Assembly: GCF_928381705.1 (NCBI RefSeq)
Contig: NZ_CAKMSR010000006.1
Span: forward strand, 62,001 to 126,000
Length of the DNA: 64,000 nt
From: Rothia nasimurium
Lineage (GTDB): Bacteria; Actinomycetota; Actinomycetes; Actinomycetales; Micrococcaceae
Reading direction: 5' to 3'
Both the position numbers and the translations under genes were made by a program. The notes under the pieces were generated by a model. The model had not been told where the DNA came from, searched no databases, and was given only the letters and a program-made list of their open reading frames with translations. Shown here piece by piece: positions 41,677 to 50,180 of this stretch (positions are counted from its first letter, which is position 1; each line of letters starts with the position of its first letter).

Positions 41677-43410
41677 ATGGCTAAGACCCTCACCGCCCGC
41701 CCCGACCAGGCAGCCGCACCGGCCCGCCGTAAACCCGTCTCAAAGAAGCCCAACGGCCAGTGGAAAATCGACGGCAAAAGCCCGCTCAACGCCAACGAAG
41801 AATTCAAGCTGGCAGATGATGGCCTGCACGTACGCGAACGGATTATCGACACCTACTCCAAGGAAGGGTTTGATTCCATCGACTCGGACGACCTACACGG
41901 CCGCTTCCGCTGGTGGGGTCTTTACACCCAGCGCAAGCAGGGCATTGACGGCGGCCGTACCGCAACCCTGAGCCCCGAAGAACTCGAAGGCAAGTACTTC
42001 ATGCTGCGCGTGCGTATCGACTCCGGCCAGCTCACCACCGAGCAGACCCGCGTCATCGGTGAAATATCTCGGGATTTTGCTCGCGACACCGCAGATGTGA
42101 CCGACCGCCAGAACGTACAGCTGCACTGGGTGCAGGTAGAAGATGTGCCCGAGATCTGGCGCCGACTGGCTGAAGTCAATCTCGATACCACTGAGGCCTG
42201 CGGCGACGTCGGTCGCGTCATTCTGGGCTCACCCCTAGCCGGGATCGCAGCTGACGAACTGATTGACCCCACCCCGGTCATTCGTGAAATTAAAGAGAAG
42301 TACATCGGCGACCCAGCCTTCTCGAACCTACCGCGTAAGTTCAAAACCTGCTTCACCGGCCACCCCAGCCAGGACGTCGTCCACGAAATTAACGACGTAG
42401 CTTTCGTGGGCGTAACCCACCCCGACCTGGGAGTCGGCTATGACCTCTGGGTCGGCGGGGGCCTGTCCACCAACCCCAAACTAGCCGAACGCCTGGGTGT
42501 TTTCGTTACCCAGGACCAGGCCGTTGAGGTCTGGAAGGGCGTCATCTCCATCTTCCGTGACTACGGCTACCGCCGCCTGCGCAACAAGGCCCGCCTCAAG
42601 TTCCTGGTCGCTGACTGGGGCGTTGAAAAGTTCCGGCAGGTACTCGAAGAAGAGTACCTAGGCTACGCTCTACCCGACGGCCCTGCCCCCGAGACTCCCT
42701 CCGTGACCGGCGACCATGTAGGGGTGCACGCCCAAAAGGACGGTAAGTTTTACATCGGCCTGACCCCCACCGTGGGGCGCATTAGCGGCACCCAGCTCAT
42801 CGACCTGGCCAACCTGGTTGAAAAGTACGGCTCCACCCGCCTGCGCACCACCCCCTACCAGAAGCTGGTTGTGCTCGACATCAAAGAAGATGATGTTGAG
42901 CCCTTCATCGCCGAAGCTGAGAAACTGGGCTTTTACGCGCGTCCGTCCGTTTTTCGCCGCTCAACCATTGCCTGCACCGGTATCGAATACTGCAAGCTGG
43001 CGATTGTGGCGACCAAGTCCACCGCAGCGCGCGTCATCGATAACCTCGAAGAACGCCTAGCTGATGTTGCTGACCAGCTCCCGCAGCGCCTGACCCTGCA
43101 CATCAACGGCTGCCCCAACTCCTGCGCCCGCATTCAGACCGCAGATATCGGGCTGAAGGGGCAGATCATTACCACCGATGACGGCCGCCAGGTCCCCGGC
43201 TTCCAGGTTCACCTCGGCGGTGGACTGGCCGACTACCAGAACGACGCCGCCGGCACCCTTGGCCGCACCGTGCGCGGTCTCAAGGTAGAGGCTGACCTGC
43301 TGGAAGACTACCTTGAACGCCTAATCCGCACCTATCTCGCGGAGCGAGCGGACGCCTCCCAGACCTTTGCGCGCTGGGCCCTGGAAGCAGACGAGCAACA
43401 GTTAGTATAG
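41677..43410 (+). CDS. Assimilatory sulfite reductase (ferredoxin type)
   Basis: This 577-residue sirohaem and [4Fe-4S] enzyme reduces sulfite to sulfide. It has two nitrite/sulfite reductase ferredoxin-like half domains and the two cluster motifs CTGIEYC (about residue 430) and NGCPNSC (about 477). It is of the single-subunit SirA/NirA class, as in mycobacteria, and not the CysJI type. The tyrosine-cysteine crosslink seen in mycobacterial NirA cannot be judged here. The first 30 residues are Lys/Ala/Pro-rich. It closes the cys operon; immediately after its stop comes a 25-bp inverted repeat that probably terminates transcription. Confidence 0.93.
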   Translation: MAKTLTARPDQAAAPARRKPVSKKPNGQWKIDGKSPLNANEEFKLADDGLHVRERIIDTYSKEGFDSIDSDDLHGRFRWWGLYTQRKQGIDGGRTATLSPEELEGKYFMLRVRIDSGQLTTEQTRVIGEISRDFARDTADVTDRQNVQLHWVQVEDVPEIWRRLAEVNLDTTEACGDVGRVILGSPLAGIAADELIDPTPVIREIKEKYIGDPAFSNLPRKFKTCFTGHPSQDVVHEINDVAFVGVTHPDLGVGYDLWVGGGLSTNPKLAERLGVFVTQDQAVEVWKGVISIFRDYGYRRLRNKARLKFLVADWGVEKFRQVLEEEYLGYALPDGPAPETPSVTGDHVGVHAQKDGKFYIGLTPTVGRISGTQLIDLANLVEKYGSTRLRTTPYQKLVVLDIKEDDVEPFIAEAEKLGFYARPSVFRRSTIACTGIEYCKLAIVATKSTAARVIDNLEERLADVADQLPQRLTLHINGCPNSCARIQTADIGLKGQIITTDDGRQVPGFQVHLGGGLADYQNDAAGTLGRTVRGLKVEADLLEDYLERLIRTYLAERADASQTFARWALEADEQQLV

Positions 43411-43419
43411 GGCTGGCTT

Positions 43420-43478
43420 TTCGACGCGTCCGCCGGTTTTCCACTGTTGAGGCGTGGAAAACCGGCGGACGCGTCGAA
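43420..43478. repeat. Perfect 25-bp inverted repeat at the 3' side of nuclease-like gene 1
   Basis: The arms 43420-43444 and 43454-43478 are exact reverse complements around a nine-base loop. Each arm starts TTCGACGCGTCCGCCGGTTT. A close variant of the same arm forms the inverted repeat on the other side of the gene. It fills the space between the convergent stops of sulfite reductase and the nuclease-like gene, so it could also serve as a terminator, although it lacks a long T tract. Confidence 0.92.
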
Positions 43479-43479
43479 G

Positions 43480-44382
43480 TTATAGGTACACCCCGGCGGA
43501 CGCGAAAGCCCGCTTCAGTTTCTCAGCCAACAACTGCGGCCGGTAGATAACCTCGTGCCAGTTGGTCCGCACCACGTTGTAGCCTCTACCGCGGAGCCAC
43601 GCTTCACGCTCATTCTGCTGAGCAAAAACCTGTTCACGGTTTGAATCCGCGTATTTGATGTTTCCGTCAAACTCTAAAATGATCATGCACTCAGGCCACA
43701 TAAAATCAGGCCGGTAGCGCCGTCCGCCGCCCTCAACCCATACCTGCTGCTGGCAGGGCGGAAAGCCAAACTCGTCTAAGAAATAGACCACCAGACTTTC
43801 ACCAGCAGATTCGGAAAGCGGATTGACCAAATCAGCCAGCTTCTGTAGGCGATTACTGCCGCGGCCCGTAGCCTGGCGTAACTGTGCCGTAAGGTCAGGG
43901 TAGAGAACCCCGGTGCGAAGCGAACTATCGGCCAGAACGAGCGCATGGCGAAGATCGAGAACCCTGCACGAATCAACAACAGTCTGAAGTGCAGATGTCA
44001 CGGGGATACCCGCTAGCTTGTGGGGCTTGCTGGTTAGCCCGTGCACGGTTGTGCCAGGTGACGAATGAGCCCTGGCACGTGGCGCCGCAACGTGGATGCG
44101 CTCTGGCACCGCCAACTGGGCAAAACCGTAGAGAGCTGCGGCGCTGAGATGCGAAAAGACTGTTCGGTCGCCCATGACTTTGGAATGGGCAACTAACTGG
44201 GCTAGATACCGTTCGCTCGGTAAGAATGAGGACCAACTCTGCGCCGGTACGTAGACGCCGCGGCGGATTCTAACGATGTCGCCTCGGGAAACTTTTTGGC
44301 TCAGGGCATGACGGGTGAAGCCGCGCAGCTCCAAATCTTGGGTTGTCTGAACTAAAGGGTGAATATCGTGCAGGCTTTTCAT
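43480..44382 (-). CDS. AbiEi-like/DUF559 nuclease-like protein, copy 1
   Basis: The protein has 300 residues from the ATG chosen. The N-terminal 80 resemble the winged-helix part of AbiEi-type antitoxins (GFTRHALSQKVSRGDIVRIRRGVYVP). The middle has VFSHLSAAALYGF and ALVLADSSLR. The C-terminal 110 residues look like a DUF559/Vsr-type PD-(D/E)xK fold: an upstream Glu in SESAGES, then YRPDFMWPE and ILEFDGNIKY, which supply the Asp, Glu and downstream Lys. The catalytic set is intact. No AbiEii toxin gene is adjacent. A full-length paralogue lies 6 kb away. Inverted repeats bracket the gene on both sides. A GTG five codons upstream is another possible start. The function is not known. Confidence 0.72.
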   Translation of the reverse strand: MKSLHDIHPLVQTTQDLELRGFTRHALSQKVSRGDIVRIRRGVYVPAQSWSSFLPSERYLAQLVAHSKVMGDRTVFSHLSAAALYGFAQLAVPERIHVAAPRARAHSSPGTTVHGLTSKPHKLAGIPVTSALQTVVDSCRVLDLRHALVLADSSLRTGVLYPDLTAQLRQATGRGSNRLQKLADLVNPLSESAGESLVVYFLDEFGFPPCQQQVWVEGGGRRYRPDFMWPECMIILEFDGNIKYADSNREQVFAQQNEREAWLRGRGYNVVRTNWHEVIYRPQLLAEKLKRAFASAGVYL

Positions 44383-44433
44383 GTATCTAGACTGCACCGA
44401 GTGTGGCGTTCCTACCGGTCAGTCCTGAAAATC

Positions 44434-44442
44434 TGTGGATAA
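44434..44442 (-). promoter_or_regulatory. DnaA-box-like sequence
   Basis: TGTGGATAA is the exact reverse complement of TTATCCACA. It lies about 50 bp upstream of the nuclease-like gene. It is isolated, so its meaning is uncertain. Confidence 0.25.
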
Positions 44443-44593
44443 CTCTGCCCTTGAACCGGTTTCAGGAAAGGTTGTGAGGGGCCTTCAGGTCATGCAGGCG
44501 TCATATATTGTGAGGTGAGGAGGGTCTGAACAACCTGTCCGGACCACCCCGGTGGGGGCGCGTCCGTCCGGATTTTTAGCACCTCGCTGAAAC

Positions 44594-44652
44594 TTCGACG
44601 CGCCCGCCGGTTTTCGATGTTTCAAGCGTTGAAAATCGGCGGACGCGTCGAA
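44594..44652. repeat. Inverted repeat at the 5' side of nuclease-like gene 1
   Basis: The 22-bp arms 44594-44615 and 44631-44652 are reverse complements with two mismatches, around 15 bases. They differ from the arms at 43420-43478 by only a few bases. Together the two palindromes flank the gene. The right arm ends a few bases from the cobA stop, so this copy may act as the cobA terminator. Confidence 0.9.
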
Positions 44653-44655
44653 TGC

Positions 44656-45696
44656 CTAGTGAGTCTCAAAGGCCCGAGCCATCACTTCATCTCGGTGAGG
44701 GCCGGCCACCGCACACACCTCGCCCAGGGTAATCACAGCAGGCGGCTTCACATCGGCCAGGGTTTCGAGGCAGTCACCCAAGGTCGCGTAAACTTCGCGC
44801 TGGTTGGGGCGGAAGCCGTCCTGCACCGCAATCAGAGGCAAGGACGCCGGCACCCCGCGCTCGCGCAGACCGGCAACGGTATGGGGGAGGGACTTGACGC
44901 CCATGAGGAGGGAGACTGTGCCGCCGTCTTTGAGCAGGCCCGCCAGCTGATCCAGCTCCGAGCCGCCTAGAGGCGCGTGCCCAGATACCACGGTAAACAT
45001 ATGGGACACACCGCGCAGGGTAATCGGCACCCCGGCCAGAGCGGGTAGCGCGATCGATGAGGTCACCCCCGAATAGACAGTGACCGGTATACCGGACTGC
45101 TCACAGACATAGAGCTCTTCAGCGCCGCGCCCGAAGACATAGGGGTCACCGCCCTTCAGACGGGCCACCGTCCGACCGGCTAGAGCATGCTCTACCATGA
45201 GCCGGTCAATCTCCCGCTGCGGCACCCGGTGCTGGCCGGGAATCTTTCCCACATCAATAATGCTTGCCTTAGGCGCCCAGCGGGGCAGGTCTTGGTGGGG
45301 AGCAAGATGGTCAAGCAGGACGACGTCCGCCCGACTCAGTGCCTCAAGGGCATGGCGGGTCATGAGGCCGGGATCGCCGGGGCCAGCCCCGATCAAAAAG
45401 ACCCTGCCGACCTGCTGGGGCGCCGGTTCGCTATCTACAAGAAGGACCGTATGCAGCCCCCTGTTGCCCAGGGCGGCCTTAATCGCCTGCCGCCAGTTCC
45501 CAATCTCATCGGGCTGCTCGGCACAGATGACCACCACAGACGGGGAGATATCTTCTAGAACAGAGGGGAGCAGGTCAGCAGAGGAGACACTCATGACTTC
45601 AGCCGCCGCCTTATACTTGGGCGCAACCTGCCCCACCCGCTCTGATGCTCCGCAGAGCAGCACCGCGGCACTGGTGACATCAAGATCAGCGAACAC
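44656..45696 (-). CDS. cobA: Uroporphyrinogen-III C-methyltransferase with N-terminal extension
   Basis: This enzyme adds two methyl groups to uroporphyrinogen III to make precorrin-2, the first committed step to sirohaem. The SUMT domain begins near residue 97 with VFLIGAGPGDPGL and includes LKGGDPYVFGRG, VYSGVTSSIALPALAGVP and VVSGHAP. About 95 residues precede it; they resemble a degenerate precorrin-2 dehydrogenase-like domain without a clear GxGxxG, and end in VLLVDSEPAPQQ. Working SirC activity is therefore likely supplied by the separate gene next to nirD. It lies about 130 bp after nirB on the same strand and is probably coregulated with it. Confidence 0.9.
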   Translation of the reverse strand: MFADLDVTSAAVLLCGASERVGQVAPKYKAAAEVMSVSSADLLPSVLEDISPSVVVICAEQPDEIGNWRQAIKAALGNRGLHTVLLVDSEPAPQQVGRVFLIGAGPGDPGLMTRHALEALSRADVVLLDHLAPHQDLPRWAPKASIIDVGKIPGQHRVPQREIDRLMVEHALAGRTVARLKGGDPYVFGRGAEELYVCEQSGIPVTVYSGVTSSIALPALAGVPITLRGVSHMFTVVSGHAPLGGSELDQLAGLLKDGGTVSLLMGVKSLPHTVAGLRERGVPASLPLIAVQDGFRPNQREVYATLGDCLETLADVKPPAVITLGEVCAVAGPHRDEVMARAFETH

Positions 45697-45824
45697 GCCG
45701 TATCCTCTCCCTAGAAAACTCTTTACCCTTCATCCTCACACGGGGCGGGCAGCTTCACCCACTTGCGTGACCTCGCATGAACCGGAGTACCACAACCTTG
45801 TCACGCGAGGTCACACGGCGGCAG

Positions 45825-48488
45825 CTAGCCGGCGTGCACCGGCAAACTGGCCCCGGCAATCAAAACCTTCTCGCTGGCGTCCTCACCCTCAAGATCACCA
45901 TCGGCCTCAGCTGCAGCGATTTCCGCTTCGGTGGCCGGGCGGATCTGGTCACGCTCCAGCACATACATGCGGTCACCCGCTGAATTAGCCTCAGGCTCAT
46001 TCACAAAAGCCCTAAAGCGGCGCAGGCGTTTCTCATCGCGTAGGGTTGCGGCCCACTCGTCCTCGTAGTGGTCAATGTGGTACTGCATATCGGCATCGAG
46101 CTGTTCACAGATGCCCAGCTTGTCGTCGATAATTACCTCGCGTAGGTGCTCGATAGCGTCGCCAAACTTTTCATCGAGGTCCTCAGCCCAGCGGGCGGTG
46201 CGCTGGAGCTTATCCGCGGTGCGGATGTAGTACATGAGGTAACGGTCAATATAACGGTAGGCGGTTTGCTGGTCGAGATCCTGCGCAAACAGGCGGCCGT
46301 GGGCGGGGTTAGCGCCGCCGTTGCCGGCAAAGTAGAGGTTCCAGCCGTTCGTGGTGGCAATAAGACCCACGTCCTTGCCCTGGGCTTCTGCGCACTCACG
46401 GTTACAGCCAGACACTGCCACCTTGAACTTGTGGGGAGACCGCAAACCCTTGTAACGGTTTTCCGTATCAATCGCCATAGCCACCGAATCGCGCATACCG
46501 AACCTGCACCAGGCAGAACCAATACAGGACTTCACATTGCGCAAGGACTTACCGTAGGCCTGACCCGACTCAAAGCCCGCATCGACCAAGCGCTGCCAGA
46601 TTTCGGGTAGCTGCTCTAGACGGGCACCGTACATGCCGATACGCTGGGCGCCGTTAATCTTGGTGTAGAGCCCATAGTCAGCTGCCACCTGGGCGATAAC
46701 CGCCAGCTTCTGCGGGGTAATTTCGCCACCGGGGATTCGGGGAATCACACCGTAGGTGCCGTCCTTCTGCATGTTGGCCAGGTTGCGGTCGTTGGTGTCC
46801 TGCAGGGCGCCGCGGCCGCCGTCCAGGGCGTAGGACTTGCGGGTCGATGCAAGGATGGACGCCACGGTCGGCTTACAGATGGCACAGCCGTCGGTACCCC
46901 GCCCAAAGCGCTTGAGCACGGAGTAGAAATCATCGAGGTCGCCCACAGCGTAGACAGCCTGGAAAAGCTCAGCACGCGAGAGATCAAAGTGCTCACACAG
47001 GGCCTTCGAGACCGTCAGCCCCAGTTTCTTCATGGTCTGTTCTAGGGTCTTTTGGATCATGGGTACGCACGAGCCGCACTGGGTCCCGGCGGTTGTCTCA
47101 GCCTTGACCGCTCCCACATCGTGCGCGCCGCCCTTTACCGCTTCCCGCACTGCACCGAAGCAGATATTGTTGCAGGAGCACAGCACCGCGTCGTCGGGCA
47201 GTTCTGTATCGGGCACGCCATCCCCGCTTCCTGCAGCGGTGAGAAAGGCGGACGGCTCCGCGGGCAGCTCCCTGCCTAGCAGCGGCTTCAGCGAATCGTA
47301 GGGGGCGGTATCACCCACGAAGACACCACCGAGCAGAGTCTTCGCATCGGCGGTTGTCACAATCTTCTGATACAGGCCGCGGGCCGGATCAGCAAACATA
47401 ATCTCTAGGCAGTTTTCGGTCACCCCGCGACGGTCACCAAAACCGGCTACTTCCAGACCCGAAAACTTGAGTTTGGTGGCGATATCGAAGCTCTCTACCT
47501 CTTCATGACCACCGGTGAGATTAGTTGCCACAGCTTCAGCCATCTGATTCGCCGGAGCCACCAGGCCCCAGGTGCGGCCCAGCACGCAGGCTACTTCACC
47601 GATAGCCCAAATATGGGGGTCTTCCGACTGGCAGCTGGGGGAGACCACGAGGCCGCCGCGCTCGCCCACCTGCAAACCGGCGTCCCGGGCTAGCTGATCA
47701 TTGGGGCGGATGCCGGCAGCCATCATGACCAGGTCAGCATCGAGCTGGTGCACATCGGCTTCATCACCCATACCGTTTGCCACCGATACCGAGATAACCT
47801 CACCGGTGGAGTCCTTGTTAATGGTTGAGATAAAAGCGCCGGTTTCAACCGCGATTCCCGCCTCGCGAATTGCGGCGTTGACCGCGAAACCGCCACCCTG
47901 GTCTACCTCAATCGATAGCAGCCAGGGGGCCACATCGAGAATGGTGGGGTCAGCTCCAACGTCTCGCAGGCCCTCTGCTGCCTCAAGCCCCAGCAGGCCG
48001 CCACCGACCACGATAGCGCGGGGGCGGCGTCCTAGCTTTTCCGTAAGACGGGCAACCTCCGCAACCACCGTTTGCACATCATCGATAGTGCGGAAGACAT
48101 GGGCGCTGTCGGAGCCAGGAATGGGAATCTTGACCGCCGATGAACCGGTAGCAAGAATCAGTTCATCGTAGGGGTAGGTCTGGCCGTCGGTTGCGCTGAC
48201 CGTACGGTTCTTGCGGTCGATGGCGGTTGCGCTCACACCATTGACGAGGGTGACGTGGGGGTTGTTCCAGAGTTCGGGGTCGCCGAGGGTGAGGTCGCGG
48301 GCGGTGTCGTGAAAAATCTTCTCTAACGCTACACGGTCATAGGGCAGGTGTTTCTCGGCGTTGAGCACGGTAAGGTGGGAGGCACCGGAGTCCTTGTCGA
48401 GGAAGGCCTTGGCAAATCTCCAGGCTGCGGGCCCACCTCCAATCACCAGAACGGAACGTTGGCTGGAGGTAGCGGGGGTGTGGGACAT
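45825..48488 (-). CDS. nirB: NADH-dependent nitrite reductase, large subunit
   Basis: NirB reduces nitrite to ammonium in the cytoplasm. The 887 residues hold an N-terminal FAD/NADH module (VLVIGGGPAAWRF; second dinucleotide site near VVGGGLLGLEA), a BFD-like [2Fe-2S] segment (CSCNNICFGAVREAV, CGSCVPMI), a second ferredoxin-like region with GCAICKP, and the sirohaem/[4Fe-4S] part with CIGSAWC and SGCNREC. All cluster cysteines are present. It is slightly longer than E. coli NirB. The gene is divergent from nirD, with a palindrome and direct repeats in the shared promoter region, and is followed by cobA. Confidence 0.95.
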   Translation of the reverse strand: MSHTPATSSQRSVLVIGGGPAAWRFAKAFLDKDSGASHLTVLNAEKHLPYDRVALEKIFHDTARDLTLGDPELWNNPHVTLVNGVSATAIDRKNRTVSATDGQTYPYDELILATGSSAVKIPIPGSDSAHVFRTIDDVQTVVAEVARLTEKLGRRPRAIVVGGGLLGLEAAEGLRDVGADPTILDVAPWLLSIEVDQGGGFAVNAAIREAGIAVETGAFISTINKDSTGEVISVSVANGMGDEADVHQLDADLVMMAAGIRPNDQLARDAGLQVGERGGLVVSPSCQSEDPHIWAIGEVACVLGRTWGLVAPANQMAEAVATNLTGGHEEVESFDIATKLKFSGLEVAGFGDRRGVTENCLEIMFADPARGLYQKIVTTADAKTLLGGVFVGDTAPYDSLKPLLGRELPAEPSAFLTAAGSGDGVPDTELPDDAVLCSCNNICFGAVREAVKGGAHDVGAVKAETTAGTQCGSCVPMIQKTLEQTMKKLGLTVSKALCEHFDLSRAELFQAVYAVGDLDDFYSVLKRFGRGTDGCAICKPTVASILASTRKSYALDGGRGALQDTNDRNLANMQKDGTYGVIPRIPGGEITPQKLAVIAQVAADYGLYTKINGAQRIGMYGARLEQLPEIWQRLVDAGFESGQAYGKSLRNVKSCIGSAWCRFGMRDSVAMAIDTENRYKGLRSPHKFKVAVSGCNRECAEAQGKDVGLIATTNGWNLYFAGNGGANPAHGRLFAQDLDQQTAYRYIDRYLMYYIRTADKLQRTARWAEDLDEKFGDAIEHLREVIIDDKLGICEQLDADMQYHIDHYEDEWAATLRDEKRLRRFRAFVNEPEANSAGDRMYVLERDQIRPATEAEIAAAEADGDLEGEDASEKVLIAGASLPVHAG

Positions 48489-48537
48489 GGGAGCCTCCCT
48501 GGTGTGGGTTCAAGCCGGTTTAATGCGTATTTATAAT

Positions 48538-48575
48538 GCTAATATTAGCTTAAAGACAGGGTAAACAAGGTAAAC
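48538..48575. promoter_or_regulatory. Divergent nirB/nirD control region
   Basis: GCTAATATTAGC (48538-48549) is a perfect 12-bp palindrome, and GGTAAAC occurs twice, nine bases apart (48560 and 48569). A TATAAT hexamer overlaps the left side (48532-48537). This AT-rich patch stands out from its surroundings and is the natural operator site for both divergent genes. The regulator is unknown; nitrate/nitrite or nitrogen control is a guess. Confidence 0.55.
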
Positions 48576-48617
48576 CCACGCAAACGCACGACGTACAGTA
48601 AGAAAATGGAGGGCACC

Positions 48618-48950
48618 GTGACAGTACAGTGGCACCGAATCTGCACCAAGAACGACCTGGAGCCTAACTGGGGTGAAGCGGCTCTGATTGACGGGCAGCA
48701 GTATGCGGTCTTTCGTGCCGCAGACGATTCTATTTTCGTCACCAGCCACAGGGACCCTGCCTCCGGGGCCCTGGTGATTGCCCGCGGCATCCTGGGAGAG
48801 AAGGGCGGCGAGCCCACCGTGACATCCCCTCTCTATAAAGAGGTCTATTCCCTCATCAGCGGCGACTGCCTCTCTGGAGCTGACTATCGCCTACCTGTGT
48901 ACCCCGTAGAAGTGCGCGACGGTGACATCTGGGCGGAGCTCCCCGCGTGA
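48618..48950 (+). CDS. nirD: Nitrite reductase small subunit
   Basis: NirD is the Rieske-fold partner of NirB. The 110-residue protein keeps the fold but lacks the Cys/His ligands of true Rieske proteins, as is normal for NirD. Typical are SHRDPASGALVIARGILG and VTSPLYKEVYSLISGDCLSG. GGAGG lies five bases before the GTG chosen; an in-frame ATG 12 bp upstream overlaps the ribosome site. It is translationally coupled to the next gene (GTGA overlap). It is divergent from nirB, whereas nirBD usually form one operon. Confidence 0.92.
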   Translation: MTVQWHRICTKNDLEPNWGEAALIDGQQYAVFRAADDSIFVTSHRDPASGALVIARGILGEKGGEPTVTSPLYKEVYSLISGDCLSGADYRLPVYPVEVRDGDIWAELPA

Positions 48951-49399
48951 ATCAGCGGCTGCCGGTAGCCCTTGATTTGCGCGGACGCCGGGTCCTCCTT
49001 GTCGGGGCGGGGCAGGTCGCTGCCCGGAAGGTGGGCGCCCTCATTGAGGCTGGGGCTCAGGTTGAGGTGGTGGCTCCTTCTCTCGACTCCCACCTGGAGA
49101 ACCTGCTGGCTGAGGGGAGTCTTGTTGCCCACCGGCGTCCTTTTGCTCCCGAAGATCTTGCCGGTGCCTGGCTGGTCTACGCGCTCACGGACTCGCCGGA
49201 CCTCAATGCACGGGTCGCTGAGCTCTGTGAAGAGCGAGGAATCTGGTGCCTAGTGGGCGGTGCATCACAGGAATCTCCACTCTGGTCGCTGGCCCACCGC
49301 AGGCGGGGCGATGAACTGGTGGCTGTTTCTGGCGGGGGTAACCCGCGGCGAGCCCTTGCCCTGCTCAACCGCATCGCCGGGGTGCTGGGCTGGGACTAG
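48947..49399 (+). CDS. sirC: Precorrin-2 dehydrogenase
   Basis: The 150-residue protein oxidises precorrin-2 to sirohydrochlorin with NAD. It is the N-terminal CysG/Met8p-type Rossmann domain alone: VLLVGAGQVAARKVGALIEAGAQV contains the nucleotide-binding glycines, and ALTDSPDLNARVAELCEERGIW contains the conserved Asp region. The C-terminal dimerisation part is short. The GTG start overlaps the nirD stop, so the sirohaem enzyme is made together with the sirohaem-requiring nitrite reductase. It ends four bases into the convergent tautomerase-acetyltransferase gene. Confidence 0.9.
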   Translation: MNQRLPVALDLRGRRVLLVGAGQVAARKVGALIEAGAQVEVVAPSLDSHLENLLAEGSLVAHRRPFAPEDLAGAWLVYALTDSPDLNARVAELCEERGIWCLVGGASQESPLWSLAHRRRGDELVAVSGGGNPRRALALLNRIAGVLGWD

Positions 49400-50097
49400 T
49401 TCAGATGCAGGGTCATGTCGTGCCAGATAGCGCCGCCGTGGGTTGATTCTGAAACCCCGTCAAGCTCAAAGCCGAGTTTCTCATAGAAGCTAATCAGCTC
49501 CTTCTTGCAGGTAAGAATCACCCCTGTTCGCCCCTGCTCTCGGGCTTGGTCGATGAGCTTTTCTATCAGGGCGGACGCGTACCCCCGGCCCCGGTGGGCC
49601 GGGCGGGTGTTGATACCAAAAACCGTCTGGTAAGCCCCGTGCCGGGTGTGGGCCTGGGGGCTCTCGTAGAGGTCATCGAAGATAACGGGGGAGTCGGTTA
49701 CTAGTCCGTCGATAAAGGCAACAACTTCGCCGTCAGCTTCAAGTACCCAGAAATGCTCTCCAAAAACCTCGAACCTGGCCCGCAGGTCGCTCTCACTCGC
49801 TGCTTCAGCCGCCGGGAAGCACTCGGCCTCAATGGCGGCTAGGGAGGGCAGGTCTTCCTGCTGTGCCTGGCGAATCTCTACACGGGCGTCCTGCTGGTGA
49901 GTTGCTGCCGCGTCAAGCGCTGCTAGAGGCTGGCCACCCACACCCCAATCGGTGCGCGGCACCTCGTTTAGGACCACCCACACCGAGCTTTCCTTGGCAC
50001 CCATCACCCAGGCATAGGTTCGGGTGAGTTCAGCAATCAGCTCGGCCTTCTTCTCATCAGACTGAGTAGATGCATACGAGACATTAATGAGGGGCAT
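49396..50097 (-). CDS. Fusion of a 4-oxalocrotonate tautomerase domain and a GNAT acetyltransferase
   Basis: From the ATG with AGGAG six bases upstream, the protein has 233 residues. Residues 1-65 look like a tautomerase: after Met removal it begins with the catalytic Pro (MPLINVSY), followed by SDEKKAELIAELTRTYAWVM and the VWVVLNEVPRTDWGVGGQPL segment. Residues 75-233 form a GNAT N-acetyltransferase resembling the arylalkylamine type (AAIEAECFPAAEAAS, VFGINTRPAHRGRGYASALI with the acetyl-CoA loop, FYEKLGFELDG). Both parts look intact. The substrate of either part is unknown. It converges on sirC. The longer frame upstream of this ATG would bury the catalytic Pro. Confidence 0.85.
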   Translation of the reverse strand: MPLINVSYASTQSDEKKAELIAELTRTYAWVMGAKESSVWVVLNEVPRTDWGVGGQPLAALDAAATHQQDARVEIRQAQQEDLPSLAAIEAECFPAAEAASESDLRARFEVFGEHFWVLEADGEVVAFIDGLVTDSPVIFDDLYESPQAHTRHGAYQTVFGINTRPAHRGRGYASALIEKLIDQAREQGRTGVILTCKKELISFYEKLGFELDGVSESTHGGAIWHDMTLHLN

Positions 50098-50159
50098 GGT
50101 GTTCTCCTGGGTAGTGCTTGAACCCAAGTCTAGCGGCGTATCAGAGGCGTGTTCATCTT

Positions 50160-50180
50160 GAGCGTCCACCAGACTCGCGG
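50160..50180 (+). repeat. Upstream copy of the repeat flanking nuclease-like gene 2
   Basis: GAGCGTCCACCAGACTCGCG reads on the plus strand. Its core GAGCGTCCACCAGACTC recurs in inverted orientation after the gene (51301-51320), so the gene is framed by inverted copies. Confidence 0.75.

Noticed and set aside
43420..44652. Reading the paired palindromes as insertion-sequence ends
   Set aside because: No transposase motif is present in the enclosed gene and no target-site duplication is visible; kept as an open finding instead.
43480..44655. A complete AbiE toxin-antitoxin pair
   Set aside because: No nucleotidyltransferase (AbiEii) gene is found on either side of either copy, and the C-terminal half looks like a nuclease rather than the AbiEi C-terminal domain.
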